From Armatimonadota bacterium (GTDB lineage: Bacteria; Armatimonadota; UBA10988): a DNA stretch of 64,000 nucleotides. The position numbers and the translations under genes are program-made. The notes beneath the pieces are model-generated. The model was not told the origin of the DNA. It saw nothing but the letters and a program-made list of their open reading frames with translations, and made no database searches. Below are positions 6,742 through 15,224 of this stretch, piece after piece. Each line of letters begins with the position of its first letter. Position 1 is the first letter of the stretch. The stretch lies in assembly GCA_016235455.1 (NCBI GenBank), contig JACRKZ010000130.1:16242-80241 (forward strand), in the 5' to 3' direction.

Positions 6742-9270
6742 CTACTTCTTCGCCCGCTTCGTCCCCGACACCGACACGCGCTGGCGCACTTCCTTCTCGG
6801 CGTCGTGGAAGACCTGGCCGCGCAGCGTGACCTTGAGCACGCCCAGCGAAGGCAGGCGGCGCACGAGCTCGTCAAGCTGGGCGCGGTTGATGAACTCGAG
6901 CTGCAGGCGGACGGTGGCGACGTGGTCACCGCTGGAGCGGATCGGCGCGGAGATGGTGTTGGCGCCGGTGATGTTGACACCGACCTCGCTCATCAGGCCC
7001 GCCAGATCGCGTAGCAGGCCCATGCGGTCGTTGGCGCGGATCTCCAGCGGCACGTCATACAGGGCGTGCTCGGTCTCCTGCCACTCGATGTCCATGACGC
7101 GTTCGGGCTCGCGTTCGCGCAGGTGGCGCACATTGGCGCAATCGGCGCGGTGGATGGCGATGCCGCTGCCGCGCGTCAGGTAGCCCACGATGGGGTCGCC
7201 AGGCAAGGGCAAGCAGCACTTGCTGCGGCGGAACATGACGTCGCTGGCGCCGGCCACGTTGAGCCGGCCCTGCTCGGCGCCGGCCTGAGCCGCGCGCGTG
7301 GCGATGGTCTCCACCTCTTCGGTGATGCCCGCCGCCTTCTCGGCCTCCTCGACGTCGGTCAGGATCTGGTGGAGCACGCCCTCGGCCGAGACGATGCGGT
7401 CGCCCAGCGCGGTGAGCAGATGCTCATCGGTGGCGAAGCTGCGGCGACGCGCCACACGTGTCAGCACATCCTCCACCGGCTGCTCGGGCTCGCGCCGGCG
7501 GTAGGTGGGGGGCAGTTGGCGGTCGCGGCGGAACAGGTCCTTGAGGTCGAGCTTCTGGCGCACGGCCTCGGCTTCGAGCAACTGCTGACCCGCCTCGACC
7601 AGCGTCTCGCGCTCCTTGCGCCGCAGATAGGCGCGGATGCGGGCGCGCGCCGTGGCCGTCTTGACGAAGCCCAACCAGTCGCGTGACGGGCCGGTGTTGC
7701 GCTGGCGCAGGATCTCGACGGTGTCGCCGTTGCTCAGCGCGTGGTTTAGCGGCTGGATGCGACGGTTGACCTTGGCGCCGATGCAGTTGTGGCCCACCTC
7801 GGTGTGGATGCGGTAGGCAAAGTCGACCACGGTGGCGCCCTTGGGCAGGTCGATGACCTCGCCCTTGGGCGTGTAGACGAAGATCTCCTCGTCCCACAGG
7901 CTGGCCTCGACCTCGCTCAGGAAGTCGCTCTCGCCCTCCTCGGTGTCGGCGCCGGGATCGCTGTCACGGGCCATCTCAAAGAGCTGGCGCATCATGGTCA
8001 GGCGTTTGGCGAAGGCCTCGTCGATGACGCCGTCGGACTTGTAACGCCAGTGCGCGGCGACGCCGTACTCGGCGGCGCGGTGCATTTCCTGGGTGCGGAT
8101 CTGCACTTCCATCGGTCCGTGGCTGGGCACGATGACCTTGGTGTGAATCGACTGGTAGCCGTTGCCCTTGGCGTTGGAGATGTAGTCCGCGAAATGCTCG
8201 GGCTGATGCGGCCACAGGCTGTGGATGATGCCCAGCACCATGTAGCAGTGATGGTCGGTGTCGCAGATGACGCGGATGGCTTCGAGGTCGTAGATCTCCT
8301 CGAAGTCGATGCCCTGGCGCAACATCTTGTTGTAGATGCTGTACAGGTGCTTGGGCCGGCCGACGACGTCGACCTCGATCCCAGCCTTGGCGGTGGCCTC
8401 TTTGATGCGCGCCACCACGCCGTCGATCTCGGCCATGCGTTCGTCGCGGGTGCGCGCCACGCGACGCTCGATCTCGAGGAACGCTTCGGGTTGGAGGTAG
8501 CGCAGAGCCAGGTCCTCCATCTCCCACTTGATGCGCCAGATGCCCAGCCGCTCGGCCAGCTTGGCGTAGATGACCTCGGACTCGCGGGCAATCTTGAGCT
8601 GCTTGGCGCGGCGCTTGGCATAGAGCGTCTGCATGTTGTGCAGGCGGTCGGCCAGCTTGATGATCAGCACGCGCACATCCTGTGCGGCGGCCACCACCAT
8701 GCGGCGCATGTTCTCGGCCTGCAGTCGGCGGTGTAGTTCGTCGTCGGAAGTGGTGTCGTCCTGGCCGGTGACATCGGCGAAGCGTACCGCGCTCAGGCGG
8801 GTCACGCCCTGGACGAGGTTGAAGACGACGTCGCCAAACTCCTCGCGCAGCCCCGTGGCCACCTCGTCCTTGAGCTTCTCGATGAACCGTTCCTGAGCCG
8901 TCAACTCGCGCTGGAGCTGCTCGGCCTGGCCCTTCTTGCCCGCGGCCTGGAGCTCTTCGAGGCGCACCCGGACGATCTTGAGTTCGCGTTCCTCATCCTG
9001 TGCGCAGTCTTCCACGGTGTCGTGCAACATGCAGGCGGCCAGGGCCATCTCGTCGGCCTCGATGTCGGCCAGAATGTGGCAGGCGGCCACGGGATGCGCG
9101 ATGTACGGCTCGCCGCTCTGGCGCAGCTGCTTCTCGTGCACGTGCGCGGCAAACTCATAGGCGCGCTGCACGAACTCGCCGTCGGCGTCGGGCCGGTAGC
9201 GCTTGAGGCGCTCCAGCAGCTCGACGACCTCCTGGTCGATCATCGCCTTGGTCTTGGGCTCGGCGTTCAT
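6742..9270 (-). CDS. rel: Bifunctional (p)ppGpp synthetase/hydrolase, RelA/SpoT family
   Basis: An 842-residue long RSH protein that makes and degrades the stringent-response alarmone (p)ppGpp. The HD hydrolase domain has HPVAACH and HDTVED (83-88). The synthetase domain has GRPKHLYSIYNKM and GNGYQSIHT. A TGS domain begins EEIFVYTPKGEVIDLP, and a C-terminal ACT domain follows a Cys/His-containing segment (KCCLPLPGD). A charged, probably coiled-coil insertion of about 48 residues (about 91-138) lies between HDTVED and LREEFGD, where most relatives have only a few residues. The start at 9270 is chosen because it overlaps the upstream glycosyltransferase stop as ATGA. The frame is open 12 codons further upstream. 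Confidence 0.96.
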   Translation of the reverse strand: MNAEPKTKAMIDQEVVELLERLKRYRPDADGEFVQRAYEFAAHVHEKQLRQSGEPYIAHPVAACHILADIEADEMALAACMLHDTVEDCAQDEERELKIVRVRLEELQAAGKKGQAEQLQRELTAQERFIEKLKDEVATGLREEFGDVVFNLVQGVTRLSAVRFADVTGQDDTTSDDELHRRLQAENMRRMVVAAAQDVRVLIIKLADRLHNMQTLYAKRRAKQLKIARESEVIYAKLAERLGIWRIKWEMEDLALRYLQPEAFLEIERRVARTRDERMAEIDGVVARIKEATAKAGIEVDVVGRPKHLYSIYNKMLRQGIDFEEIYDLEAIRVICDTDHHCYMVLGIIHSLWPHQPEHFADYISNAKGNGYQSIHTKVIVPSHGPMEVQIRTQEMHRAAEYGVAAHWRYKSDGVIDEAFAKRLTMMRQLFEMARDSDPGADTEEGESDFLSEVEASLWDEEIFVYTPKGEVIDLPKGATVVDFAYRIHTEVGHNCIGAKVNRRIQPLNHALSNGDTVEILRQRNTGPSRDWLGFVKTATARARIRAYLRRKERETLVEAGQQLLEAEAVRQKLDLKDLFRRDRQLPPTYRRREPEQPVEDVLTRVARRRSFATDEHLLTALGDRIVSAEGVLHQILTDVEEAEKAAGITEEVETIATRAAQAGAEQGRLNVAGASDVMFRRSKCCLPLPGDPIVGYLTRGSGIAIHRADCANVRHLREREPERVMDIEWQETEHALYDVPLEIRANDRMGLLRDLAGLMSEVGVNITGANTISAPIRSSGDHVATVRLQLEFINRAQLDELVRRLPSLGVLKVTLRGQVFHDAEKEVRQRVSVSGTKRAKK

Positions 9271-10118
9271 AGGCTCGGCTTCGCGCGCTGCAACATCACC
9301 CAGCACCGCAGCGCCAGCAAGGGCGACGCCAGCAGCGCGGCGGCGACGCCATAGTGTTTGCGCACATAAAGGTACATGCTTCGGTGATGGGCTTTGACCA
9401 TCGCCGCGGGCTGTTGGTCGCTGGAGCGGCCGACCGCGTGGGTCACGCGGGCGCTGGGCAGATAGACCACGCGCCAGCCCGCGCGATGCGCCAGTAAACC
9501 CAAGTCCATATCTTCCACATACATGAAGTACCGCTCATCGAGCCCGCCCAGCGCCTCCACCAGTTCAGCGCGGGCCAGCAGGCAGGCGCCCGACAGCCAG
9601 TCCACCTCGCGCGGCCCGCGATGGTTCCACTCTTCCATTAAGTATGACCGCGCGAAGCGGTTGTTGGGCAACCAACGCTCTAGCGGCGTGTTGCGGAACA
9701 GCAGCGCCGACACCGTCGGGAAACGGCGGCATGACGGCTGCAGTGAGCCATCGCGGTTGAGCAGCATGGGCCCGAGCAGGCCCACCTCGGGGTTCGCGTT
9801 GGCGTAGCGCACCAGTTGCTCCAGCGCGTCATCATGCACGATGGTGTCGGGATTGAGCAGCAGGCGGAAGCGGCCCGTGGCCTGCGCCAGACCGACGTTG
9901 TTGCCGCGCGCGAAGCCCAGGTTGCGCCCCGTGGCGATCAGCCTGACCCACGGATAGTCGCGCCGCACCAGGCGCGCCGAGCCGTCGCGACTGCCGTTGT
10001 CGACTACCACCACCTCGGTCGCCAGACGCGAACACGCGGGTACCAGCGAGGCCAGACAGCGGGCCAGGTCGTCGCGCGTGTTCCAGTTGACGATGATGAT
10101 GCTCAGGTCATAGGGCAT
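9267..10118 (-). CDS. Family 2 glycosyltransferase (WbbL/rhamnosyltransferase-like)
   Basis: A 283-residue GT-A fold enzyme that moves a sugar from a nucleotide donor to a cell-envelope glycan. Visible are the N-terminal strand LSIIIVNWNTRDDL, VVVVDNGSRDGS, the NLGFARGNN segment, the metal-binding LLNPDT, the acceptor-side WLSGACLLARAE, and DERYFMYVEDMDLGLLAHR. A hydrophobic C-terminal stretch may bind the membrane. The donor sugar cannot be told from sequence. It is translationally coupled to rel by a 4-base overlap, an unexpected pairing. Confidence 0.9.
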   Translation of the reverse strand: MPYDLSIIIVNWNTRDDLARCLASLVPACSRLATEVVVVDNGSRDGSARLVRRDYPWVRLIATGRNLGFARGNNVGLAQATGRFRLLLNPDTIVHDDALEQLVRYANANPEVGLLGPMLLNRDGSLQPSCRRFPTVSALLFRNTPLERWLPNNRFARSYLMEEWNHRGPREVDWLSGACLLARAELVEALGGLDERYFMYVEDMDLGLLAHRAGWRVVYLPSARVTHAVGRSSDQQPAAMVKAHHRSMYLYVRKHYGVAAALLASPLLALRCWVMLQRAKPSL

Positions 10119-10161
10119 GGAAGCCCATTGTGCGGGCCACCGGCGGGACTGTCAATCCGGC

Positions 10162-10233
10162 GCGGCGCAAGAAACGGTGTCAGGGACCGTTCTCGCGCAC
10201 GAAAACGGTCCCTGACACCGTTTCTTGCGCCGC
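10162..10233. repeat. Perfect long palindrome, copy 1 of a dispersed repeat
   Basis: Arms 10162-10191 and 10204-10233 are 30 bases, perfectly complementary, with a 12-base loop. The half-site contains AAGAAACGGTGTCAGGGACC. The same core forms the 43-base-arm palindrome at 63911-64000. This copy sits between divergent genes (glycosyltransferase and TPR protein), so it is not a terminator for either. It resembles REP or MITE-like palindromes, but no transposase is in the window. Confidence 0.85.
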
Positions 10234-10295
10234 AGCGAGTACACATCTGTGTCAAAATGGCGGTACACTTAGGCATGAGGGTCGGGAGGGTTACG

Positions 10296-13200
10296 ATGAA
10301 TCGCGTTGGCTTGACGCGTCTCGCACGTCTGGCGGCGGTGCTTCTGGTCGCGGCTCTGGCTCGCGCCGACGAGGCGGGCGACCTGTATGCCGCGGCGGAC
10401 ACTGCCTACAACGGCGGACAGTTCGACAAGGCGTTGCCCAGCTTCCGGTCCTTCGTGGCCAAGTTCGCCAAGGACGAGCGGGCGGCCATCGCGGCCTATC
10501 GCATCGGCCAGTGCCTGGGCCAGTTGAAGCAGTACGGCGAGGCCGCCGACGCTTTCGATGCCTGCGTGCGCGGCTACGGGGAGTCGAAGTACGCGGATGG
10601 CGCGCTCTTCAACAAGGGCTACTACTACTTCTGCGCGGAGAAGTGGCAGCCCGCGGCCGCAGCCTACTTCGACTACACCAAGATTGGCAAGAAGCCCGAT
10701 CTCAAGGCCAAGGCCTGGTTCTGGCGGGGCGAGGCGCTCTACAAGATGAGCCGGCCGGACGATGCGGCCGCCGCCTACGAGACGTTCCTGGCGTCGCCCG
10801 CGGAGATCCTTGCCGCCGCCGACTGCAAGGATCTGATCGGCTTCGCGCGGCTCGGCCAAGGCGTCTGCCACTATGCCGGCAAGCGCTGGGAGAAGGCGTT
10901 GGCCGGCTTCCGCCGCTACCTCGACGAGAACGCTGACGGACCCTCGGCCGACGAGGCCATGTTCTACGCGGCTGAATGCCACAAGCAGCTCGGCGCGGCC
11001 GACCAGGCCGTGGCCCTGCTGGCCAAACTGGCCGACACCTTGCCCAAGAGCGACTTCGCTCCCCAGGGGCTGCGCCGGATCGCCGCCATCGAGGCCGAGC
11101 GCGGCAATGTAGCCGCCTCCAAGGCCGCCGCCGACCGGCTGGCCAAGGACTATCCCGACCTGGCCAAGTACGCTGGCGAGGAGCGCTTCAACCTGGCCTA
11201 TCGCCAACTCCAGGCCAAGAACTACGAAGCCGCCGAGAAGCTCTACCGCGATGCGCTCGAAGGTCTGACCGGCGAGCCGGAGGCCATCGGGCTGCTGGGT
11301 CTGGCCGAGGCCCGCTTTGGCCAGAGCAAGTGGACCGACGCCGAAGCCGCCTACCTGTTGGTGCTGCAGAAGCACCCCGACCACCCCAATGCGCCCACGG
11401 CGCAGGCGCGGCTGGCCGAGGTCTATCTGCGCGAGGCCAAGTTCCCCGAGGCCGAGAAGGTCGGGCGCGAGTATCTGGCCAAGTATGCGACCGGTAGCGA
11501 CCTGGCCGTGGTGCGCTACAACCTGGCCTTCGCGGTGTGGAAGCAGGGGCGCGCCGAAGAAGCCATGAAGCTGTTTGACGAAGTGGTCGGCGCCGACCCC
11601 AAGGCCGACAGCTCGGCGCCCGTGCTCATCGAGATGGGGCGCTTCGGCATCGACTCCAAGCGCTGGGCCGATGCGCGCCGGGCCTATGAGCTGTACCTCA
11701 AGCACCACGCCACCAAGCCCGCCGCGATGACCGCGCGCTGGGGCCTGGCGCAGGTGGCCGAGGGCGAGGGCGACCAGGCCGCCGCCATCGCTGCGTACCG
11801 CGCGTTTGCCGATCAGGCGGGCACCGACCCGCTGGTAGCCGAGGCGCTGGGCCGGCTTGTCGACCTGTACCGCAAGGCGGGGCAGGAGGAGAAGGCGCAA
11901 CTCGCCGGGCAGGAACTGCGGCGCAAGTTCCCCGGGTCGCAGCAGAGCGCCCGCTCGCTGCTCACCGCTGGCTACTCGCACTTCAACGCCAAGCGCTACG
12001 CTGAGGCCATCTTCGCCTTCGAGGCTTATCTCCGTGACTACGCCAAGGAGGACGGCGCGGCCGCCGCGTTGGCCAATCTGGCCGCCAGCTACTACCTGAG
12101 CACTGCGCCGGCTGACCATTACGCCAAGGCCGCCGAGGCCTACGCGCGCTTGGCCAAGGACTATCCCGCCGACAAAGCCGCCGAGGACGCGCTGTACTGG
12201 TCGGGCCAGGCGCTGCGTCAGGCCGGTGACGAGCCCGGCGCCATTGCCGCGCTGGACCAGTTCATCACGACTCATGCCCAGCACGCACGCGTCGCCAGCG
12301 CCCGGCTGGCGTTGGCGCAGCTGCTCTCACGGGCCAAGCGCTTCGCCGATGCGGTCAAGGTCCTGACCGAGGCCGTGGCGGCCGCCACCGAGCCCGCAGC
12401 TCGCGGCGAGGCCCGTTACGAGTTGGCCTGGGCGCTACTCGACGCTGAGCGCAAGGACGAAGCCTATGCCGCCTTCGCCGAGGTAAGCAAGGACGTGCCG
12501 GGCACTGACCTGGCCGCCGACGCGGACTTCCGGCTGTGCGGCCAACTGGTGGAGAAGGCACGGTATACGGATGCCGTGACCGCCTACGGCGATTGGCTCA
12601 AGGCCCACGACCAGCACAAGCTCAAGCCGCGGGCCCTCTACAATCTGGCCTGGGCGCAGGAACTGGCCGCCTCGTTCAAGGAGGCCGTGGCCACCTATGA
12701 GCAGGCTGGCAAGCTGCTGGACGATCCCGATCTGCGCGCCGCCTCGACCTACCGCCGTGGCTACTGCCTGTTGCGCGCGGGCGACGTGCCCGGTGCGCTG
12801 GCGGCGTTCGACGCCTACGACAAGGACAATCCGCAAGGCCGCAACCGGCCCGACAGCCTGTTCTATCGCGGCCAGGCGCACAGCCGCGCGGGCAAGTGGT
12901 CCGAGGCCGAAGCTGCCTTCAAGCAGTTGGTCAAGGAGTTCCCCGAGCACGCGCTGACCCAGAACGCGCAGTTCAACCTCGGTGTGGCGCTGCAGAATCA
13001 GTCCAAGTACCAGGCTGCCGCCGACTCCTACGAGCCGCTCTGCGCGGCCGACACCAAGCCGCCGGTGGATGCCACGTTGCGGGCCCGGGCCTTGCTCCAG
13101 CGTGGGCAGTGCCTGTTCATGGCGGCGCGCTACGCCGACGCCGTCACGGCGCTCAGCGGCGCGGAGACCACCGGCCTGACCGAGGTCCTGCCGGCGGCGC

Positions 13201-13343
13201 GCTACTACTTGGGCCGCTGCTTCCAGCAGCAGAACGACCCCAAGAAGGCCAAGGACACTTACGAGAAGGTGCTGGCGCAGCATCCTGGTACGGAGTGGGC
13301 TGAGAAGTCCAAGGCCGCGCTCGCCCAGATCCAGTTGCCCTGA
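10296..13343 (+). CDS. Secreted large TPR-repeat protein
   Basis: A 1015-residue protein with a signal peptide (MNRVGLTRLARLAAVLLVAA, then LARA as a likely cleavage region), followed by tandem tetratricopeptide-like repeats to the end. Typical units look like YxxGQFDKALPSFRSFVAKF, with alternating Ala, Tyr and Gly landmarks. TPR solenoids bind other proteins, so this is probably a periplasmic or surface scaffold, distantly like YbgF/BamD-type proteins. The ATG at 10296 has a GGGAGG ribosome site seven bases upstream. The open frame reaches far upstream through the palindrome, but that part is non-coding in character. The aldo/keto-reductase-like gene follows 20 bases later. The partner is unknown. 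Confidence 0.88.
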   Translation: MNRVGLTRLARLAAVLLVAALARADEAGDLYAAADTAYNGGQFDKALPSFRSFVAKFAKDERAAIAAYRIGQCLGQLKQYGEAADAFDACVRGYGESKYADGALFNKGYYYFCAEKWQPAAAAYFDYTKIGKKPDLKAKAWFWRGEALYKMSRPDDAAAAYETFLASPAEILAAADCKDLIGFARLGQGVCHYAGKRWEKALAGFRRYLDENADGPSADEAMFYAAECHKQLGAADQAVALLAKLADTLPKSDFAPQGLRRIAAIEAERGNVAASKAAADRLAKDYPDLAKYAGEERFNLAYRQLQAKNYEAAEKLYRDALEGLTGEPEAIGLLGLAEARFGQSKWTDAEAAYLLVLQKHPDHPNAPTAQARLAEVYLREAKFPEAEKVGREYLAKYATGSDLAVVRYNLAFAVWKQGRAEEAMKLFDEVVGADPKADSSAPVLIEMGRFGIDSKRWADARRAYELYLKHHATKPAAMTARWGLAQVAEGEGDQAAAIAAYRAFADQAGTDPLVAEALGRLVDLYRKAGQEEKAQLAGQELRRKFPGSQQSARSLLTAGYSHFNAKRYAEAIFAFEAYLRDYAKEDGAAAALANLAASYYLSTAPADHYAKAAEAYARLAKDYPADKAAEDALYWSGQALRQAGDEPGAIAALDQFITTHAQHARVASARLALAQLLSRAKRFADAVKVLTEAVAAATEPAARGEARYELAWALLDAERKDEAYAAFAEVSKDVPGTDLAADADFRLCGQLVEKARYTDAVTAYGDWLKAHDQHKLKPRALYNLAWAQELAASFKEAVATYEQAGKLLDDPDLRAASTYRRGYCLLRAGDVPGALAAFDAYDKDNPQGRNRPDSLFYRGQAHSRAGKWSEAEAAFKQLVKEFPEHALTQNAQFNLGVALQNQSKYQAAADSYEPLCAADTKPPVDATLRARALLQRGQCLFMAARYADAVTALSGAETTGLTEVLPAARYYLGRCFQQQNDPKKAKDTYEKVLAQHPGTEWAEKSKAALAQIQLP

Positions 13344-13363
13344 CTGGGCGCCAAGGGAGTCTC

Positions 13364-14476
13364 ATGGAGTATCGACGCTACGGTCGTACGGACACGCTCG
13401 TCAGCGCCATAGGCTTGGGTGGCCACCGCGAGGGCATGGAGACGCGTGGCGGCCTGGCTCGCCAGGCGACGTTCCACCGCTCTGCCCAGGAGCGCGCGCG
13501 CACCGTCGGCGCCGCCATCGATGCCGGCATCACCTACTTCGACTCCACTTTCGGCTGCGAGATCGCCTCGCTGGGTGAGTCGTTGCGGCTGCTCGGCCGC
13601 CGCGACGGGCTGTTCGTCTCAGGCATGAGGGTCGACTTCTTCGGGCTCCTGCCCCAGTCGGGCCTCACGCCCGCTGCGTACCTGCGCAGCGAGGTCGAGA
13701 GCCGGCTGCGCGAGGCTGGGCTGGAGTGGCTGGACCAGTTCCTGATGGGCGCCATGGAGCAGGGCGATCCCGTCGGTCATCCGGCCGAGATGGACGAGGC
13801 CATGGCCGAGGCCGAGCGCCTCAAACAAGCGGGGCTCATCCGCCACGTGGGCTTCTCCTGCCACGACCCCAACTACGCCGCGCGGCTGTTGCGAGCCTGG
13901 CCTTTTGATTCGGTCATGTGCCCCTACAACCCGTCGAACCGCGTGGCCGAAGGCGACCTGCAGACCGCCGTACAGGACACCGGCGCGGCCTGGGTGGCCA
14001 TGAAGTCGATGGTCTGGCGCCTCTATGGCATCCCCGCCAGCGTGCTGCGCAACCTCCGCGCGGAGGCGCTGGGGCTTGATTCCACCACGCCGATCGGCAC
14101 GCTGGCCCATCGCTGGCTGCTCGACAACCCCCACCTGACCACCTGCGTCCCGGCTGCCAACTACCCCGAGGCAGTGGTCGAGAACGCCGCCGCGGCCGAC
14201 CGCGGTCCGCTCACCGACGTCGAGCGAGCGCTGCTCGACCGCTGGGTGGAAGCCACGGCCGTGCACGGACACGTGCCGCTGGCGCTGGGCGGCCTGCTCG
14301 AAGACAACCTGCGCGTGCGCGTGTGCTCCATGGGCTTGGCTGGCGATAGGCTGGGCGTTCGGCCCGCGCCCATCGACCTCGAGGCCGACGGTGCCGAGGA
14401 TGCCGCTCGGGCCGCGGCCGAGCAATTGCTGGCCGCGGCCCGGGCCGACCGGCGCTGGGCGGCGATGCTGCCGTAG
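13364..14476 (+). CDS. Aldo/keto-reductase-fold protein lacking most catalytic residues
   Basis: A 370-residue protein with the start of the AKR fold (MEYRRYGRTDTLVSAIGLGGHREG), DAGITYFDS and later IRHVGFSCHDPNY and TTCVPAANYPEAVVEN. The family tetrad Asp-Tyr-Lys-His is eroded. Asp is kept in FDS, but the usual YG is replaced by TFGCE, the lysine strand reads LFVSGMRV, and the histidine strand reads QFLMGAME. It may therefore not be an NADPH-dependent oxidoreductase. It follows the TPR gene by 20 bases and has a GGGAG ribosome site. Compare the intact reductase at 53129-54112. Fold assignment is firm; function is unknown. Confidence 0.82.
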   Translation: MEYRRYGRTDTLVSAIGLGGHREGMETRGGLARQATFHRSAQERARTVGAAIDAGITYFDSTFGCEIASLGESLRLLGRRDGLFVSGMRVDFFGLLPQSGLTPAAYLRSEVESRLREAGLEWLDQFLMGAMEQGDPVGHPAEMDEAMAEAERLKQAGLIRHVGFSCHDPNYAARLLRAWPFDSVMCPYNPSNRVAEGDLQTAVQDTGAAWVAMKSMVWRLYGIPASVLRNLRAEALGLDSTTPIGTLAHRWLLDNPHLTTCVPAANYPEAVVENAAAADRGPLTDVERALLDRWVEATAVHGHVPLALGGLLEDNLRVRVCSMGLAGDRLGVRPAPIDLEADGAEDAARAAAEQLLAAARADRRWAAMLP

Positions 14477-14500
14477 GCGTGGGGCCGGGACGCGTCCCTC

Positions 14501-14529
14501 TTGCGCCGTCGGCCCGGCTCGGCGACAAT
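14501..14529 (+). promoter_or_regulatory. Sigma-70-like promoter, nearly leaderless
   Basis: TTGCGC (14501-14506), a 17-base spacer and GACAAT (14524-14529). The -10 ends seven bases before the ATG at 14537, so the transcript would begin at or near the start codon. Confidence 0.45.
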
Positions 14530-14536
14530 CAGGGTC

Positions 14537-15193
14537 ATGTACCGCTTGGACCGGCGAGCTCTGTTGCTCATCCTCACCGCGGGCCTGATGGGCTTCGCGG
14601 CGGTCGCTGCCTGGCGACTGGCTGGCCCGTCGCCACTGGCCCAAGCCACCGCCCAGCTCGACCAGGCGGCCAAGCTCGACGCCGAACTCGAGGCGGCCAC
14701 CGACCCGGCCGCCGTGTCCAGCCAGCGCGACCGCCTGCTCGACGACGCCAAGCTGCGGCTGCGTCAGGTGCTCGCCCGGCATCCGGGCCTGCCCGAGGCC
14801 GAACTGGCCTTGGCCGAAGCCGTCTGGCGCGCCGACAGCGACCTGACCGAGGCCTGGAAGCATGTCAGCGCCGCGGTCGACATGCTGGCCAAGCTGCCGC
14901 CCGCCAAGCTCGCCAAGCGCCGGCCGAGCGGCCGCACCGGCGCCCAGGTGCTGGCTGAGGCCTATGCCGAGCGCGCCGGCTACCTGCTGGCCCGCCTGGG
15001 CGATGCTGGTTCCTCGGCCGACCCGCTAACGCGCCACTCGCTCTCCCAGGCCACCGCCGACCTGCAGGCGGCCATTGCGCTCGACCCGCAGCCGCGTTAC
15101 CAGTTGATGCAGAGCGGCCTCAGCCGCCTGGACTCGGGCAACGGCGCGCCGCTCGATCCGGCGGCGCTGAGCACCCGGCCGGTGGCCAAGTAG
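14537..15193 (+). CDS. Membrane-anchored helical (TPR-like) protein of unknown function
   Basis: A 218-residue protein, not assigned to a named family. It has an N-terminal membrane helix (LLLILTAGLMGFAAVAAW) after a basic start, and then Ala/Leu-rich helices with TPR-like landmarks (LAEAYAERAGYLLARLGD and LQAAIALDPQPRYQLM). It is probably anchored and facing the periplasm. A frame start at 14501 exists, but the ATG at 14537 is preferred because the promoter elements lie between them. It sits between the AKR-like gene and tgt, and may be cotranscribed with tgt. Confidence 0.72.
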   Translation: MYRLDRRALLLILTAGLMGFAAVAAWRLAGPSPLAQATAQLDQAAKLDAELEAATDPAAVSSQRDRLLDDAKLRLRQVLARHPGLPEAELALAEAVWRADSDLTEAWKHVSAAVDMLAKLPPAKLAKRRPSGRTGAQVLAEAYAERAGYLLARLGDAGSSADPLTRHSLSQATADLQAAIALDPQPRYQLMQSGLSRLDSGNGAPLDPAALSTRPVAK

Positions 15194-15224
15194 GGGCGCA
15201 CGGCGGGTATACTGTCGCTCGACC

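Noticed and set aside
10162..10233. Rho-independent terminator
   Set aside because: The palindrome lies upstream of two divergent genes, has no T-run, and matches a second distant copy.
9816..10295. N-terminal extension of the large TPR protein
   Set aside because: The open frame passes antisense to the glycosyltransferase and through the palindrome; the ATG at 10296 has a GGGAGG site and begins a signal peptide.
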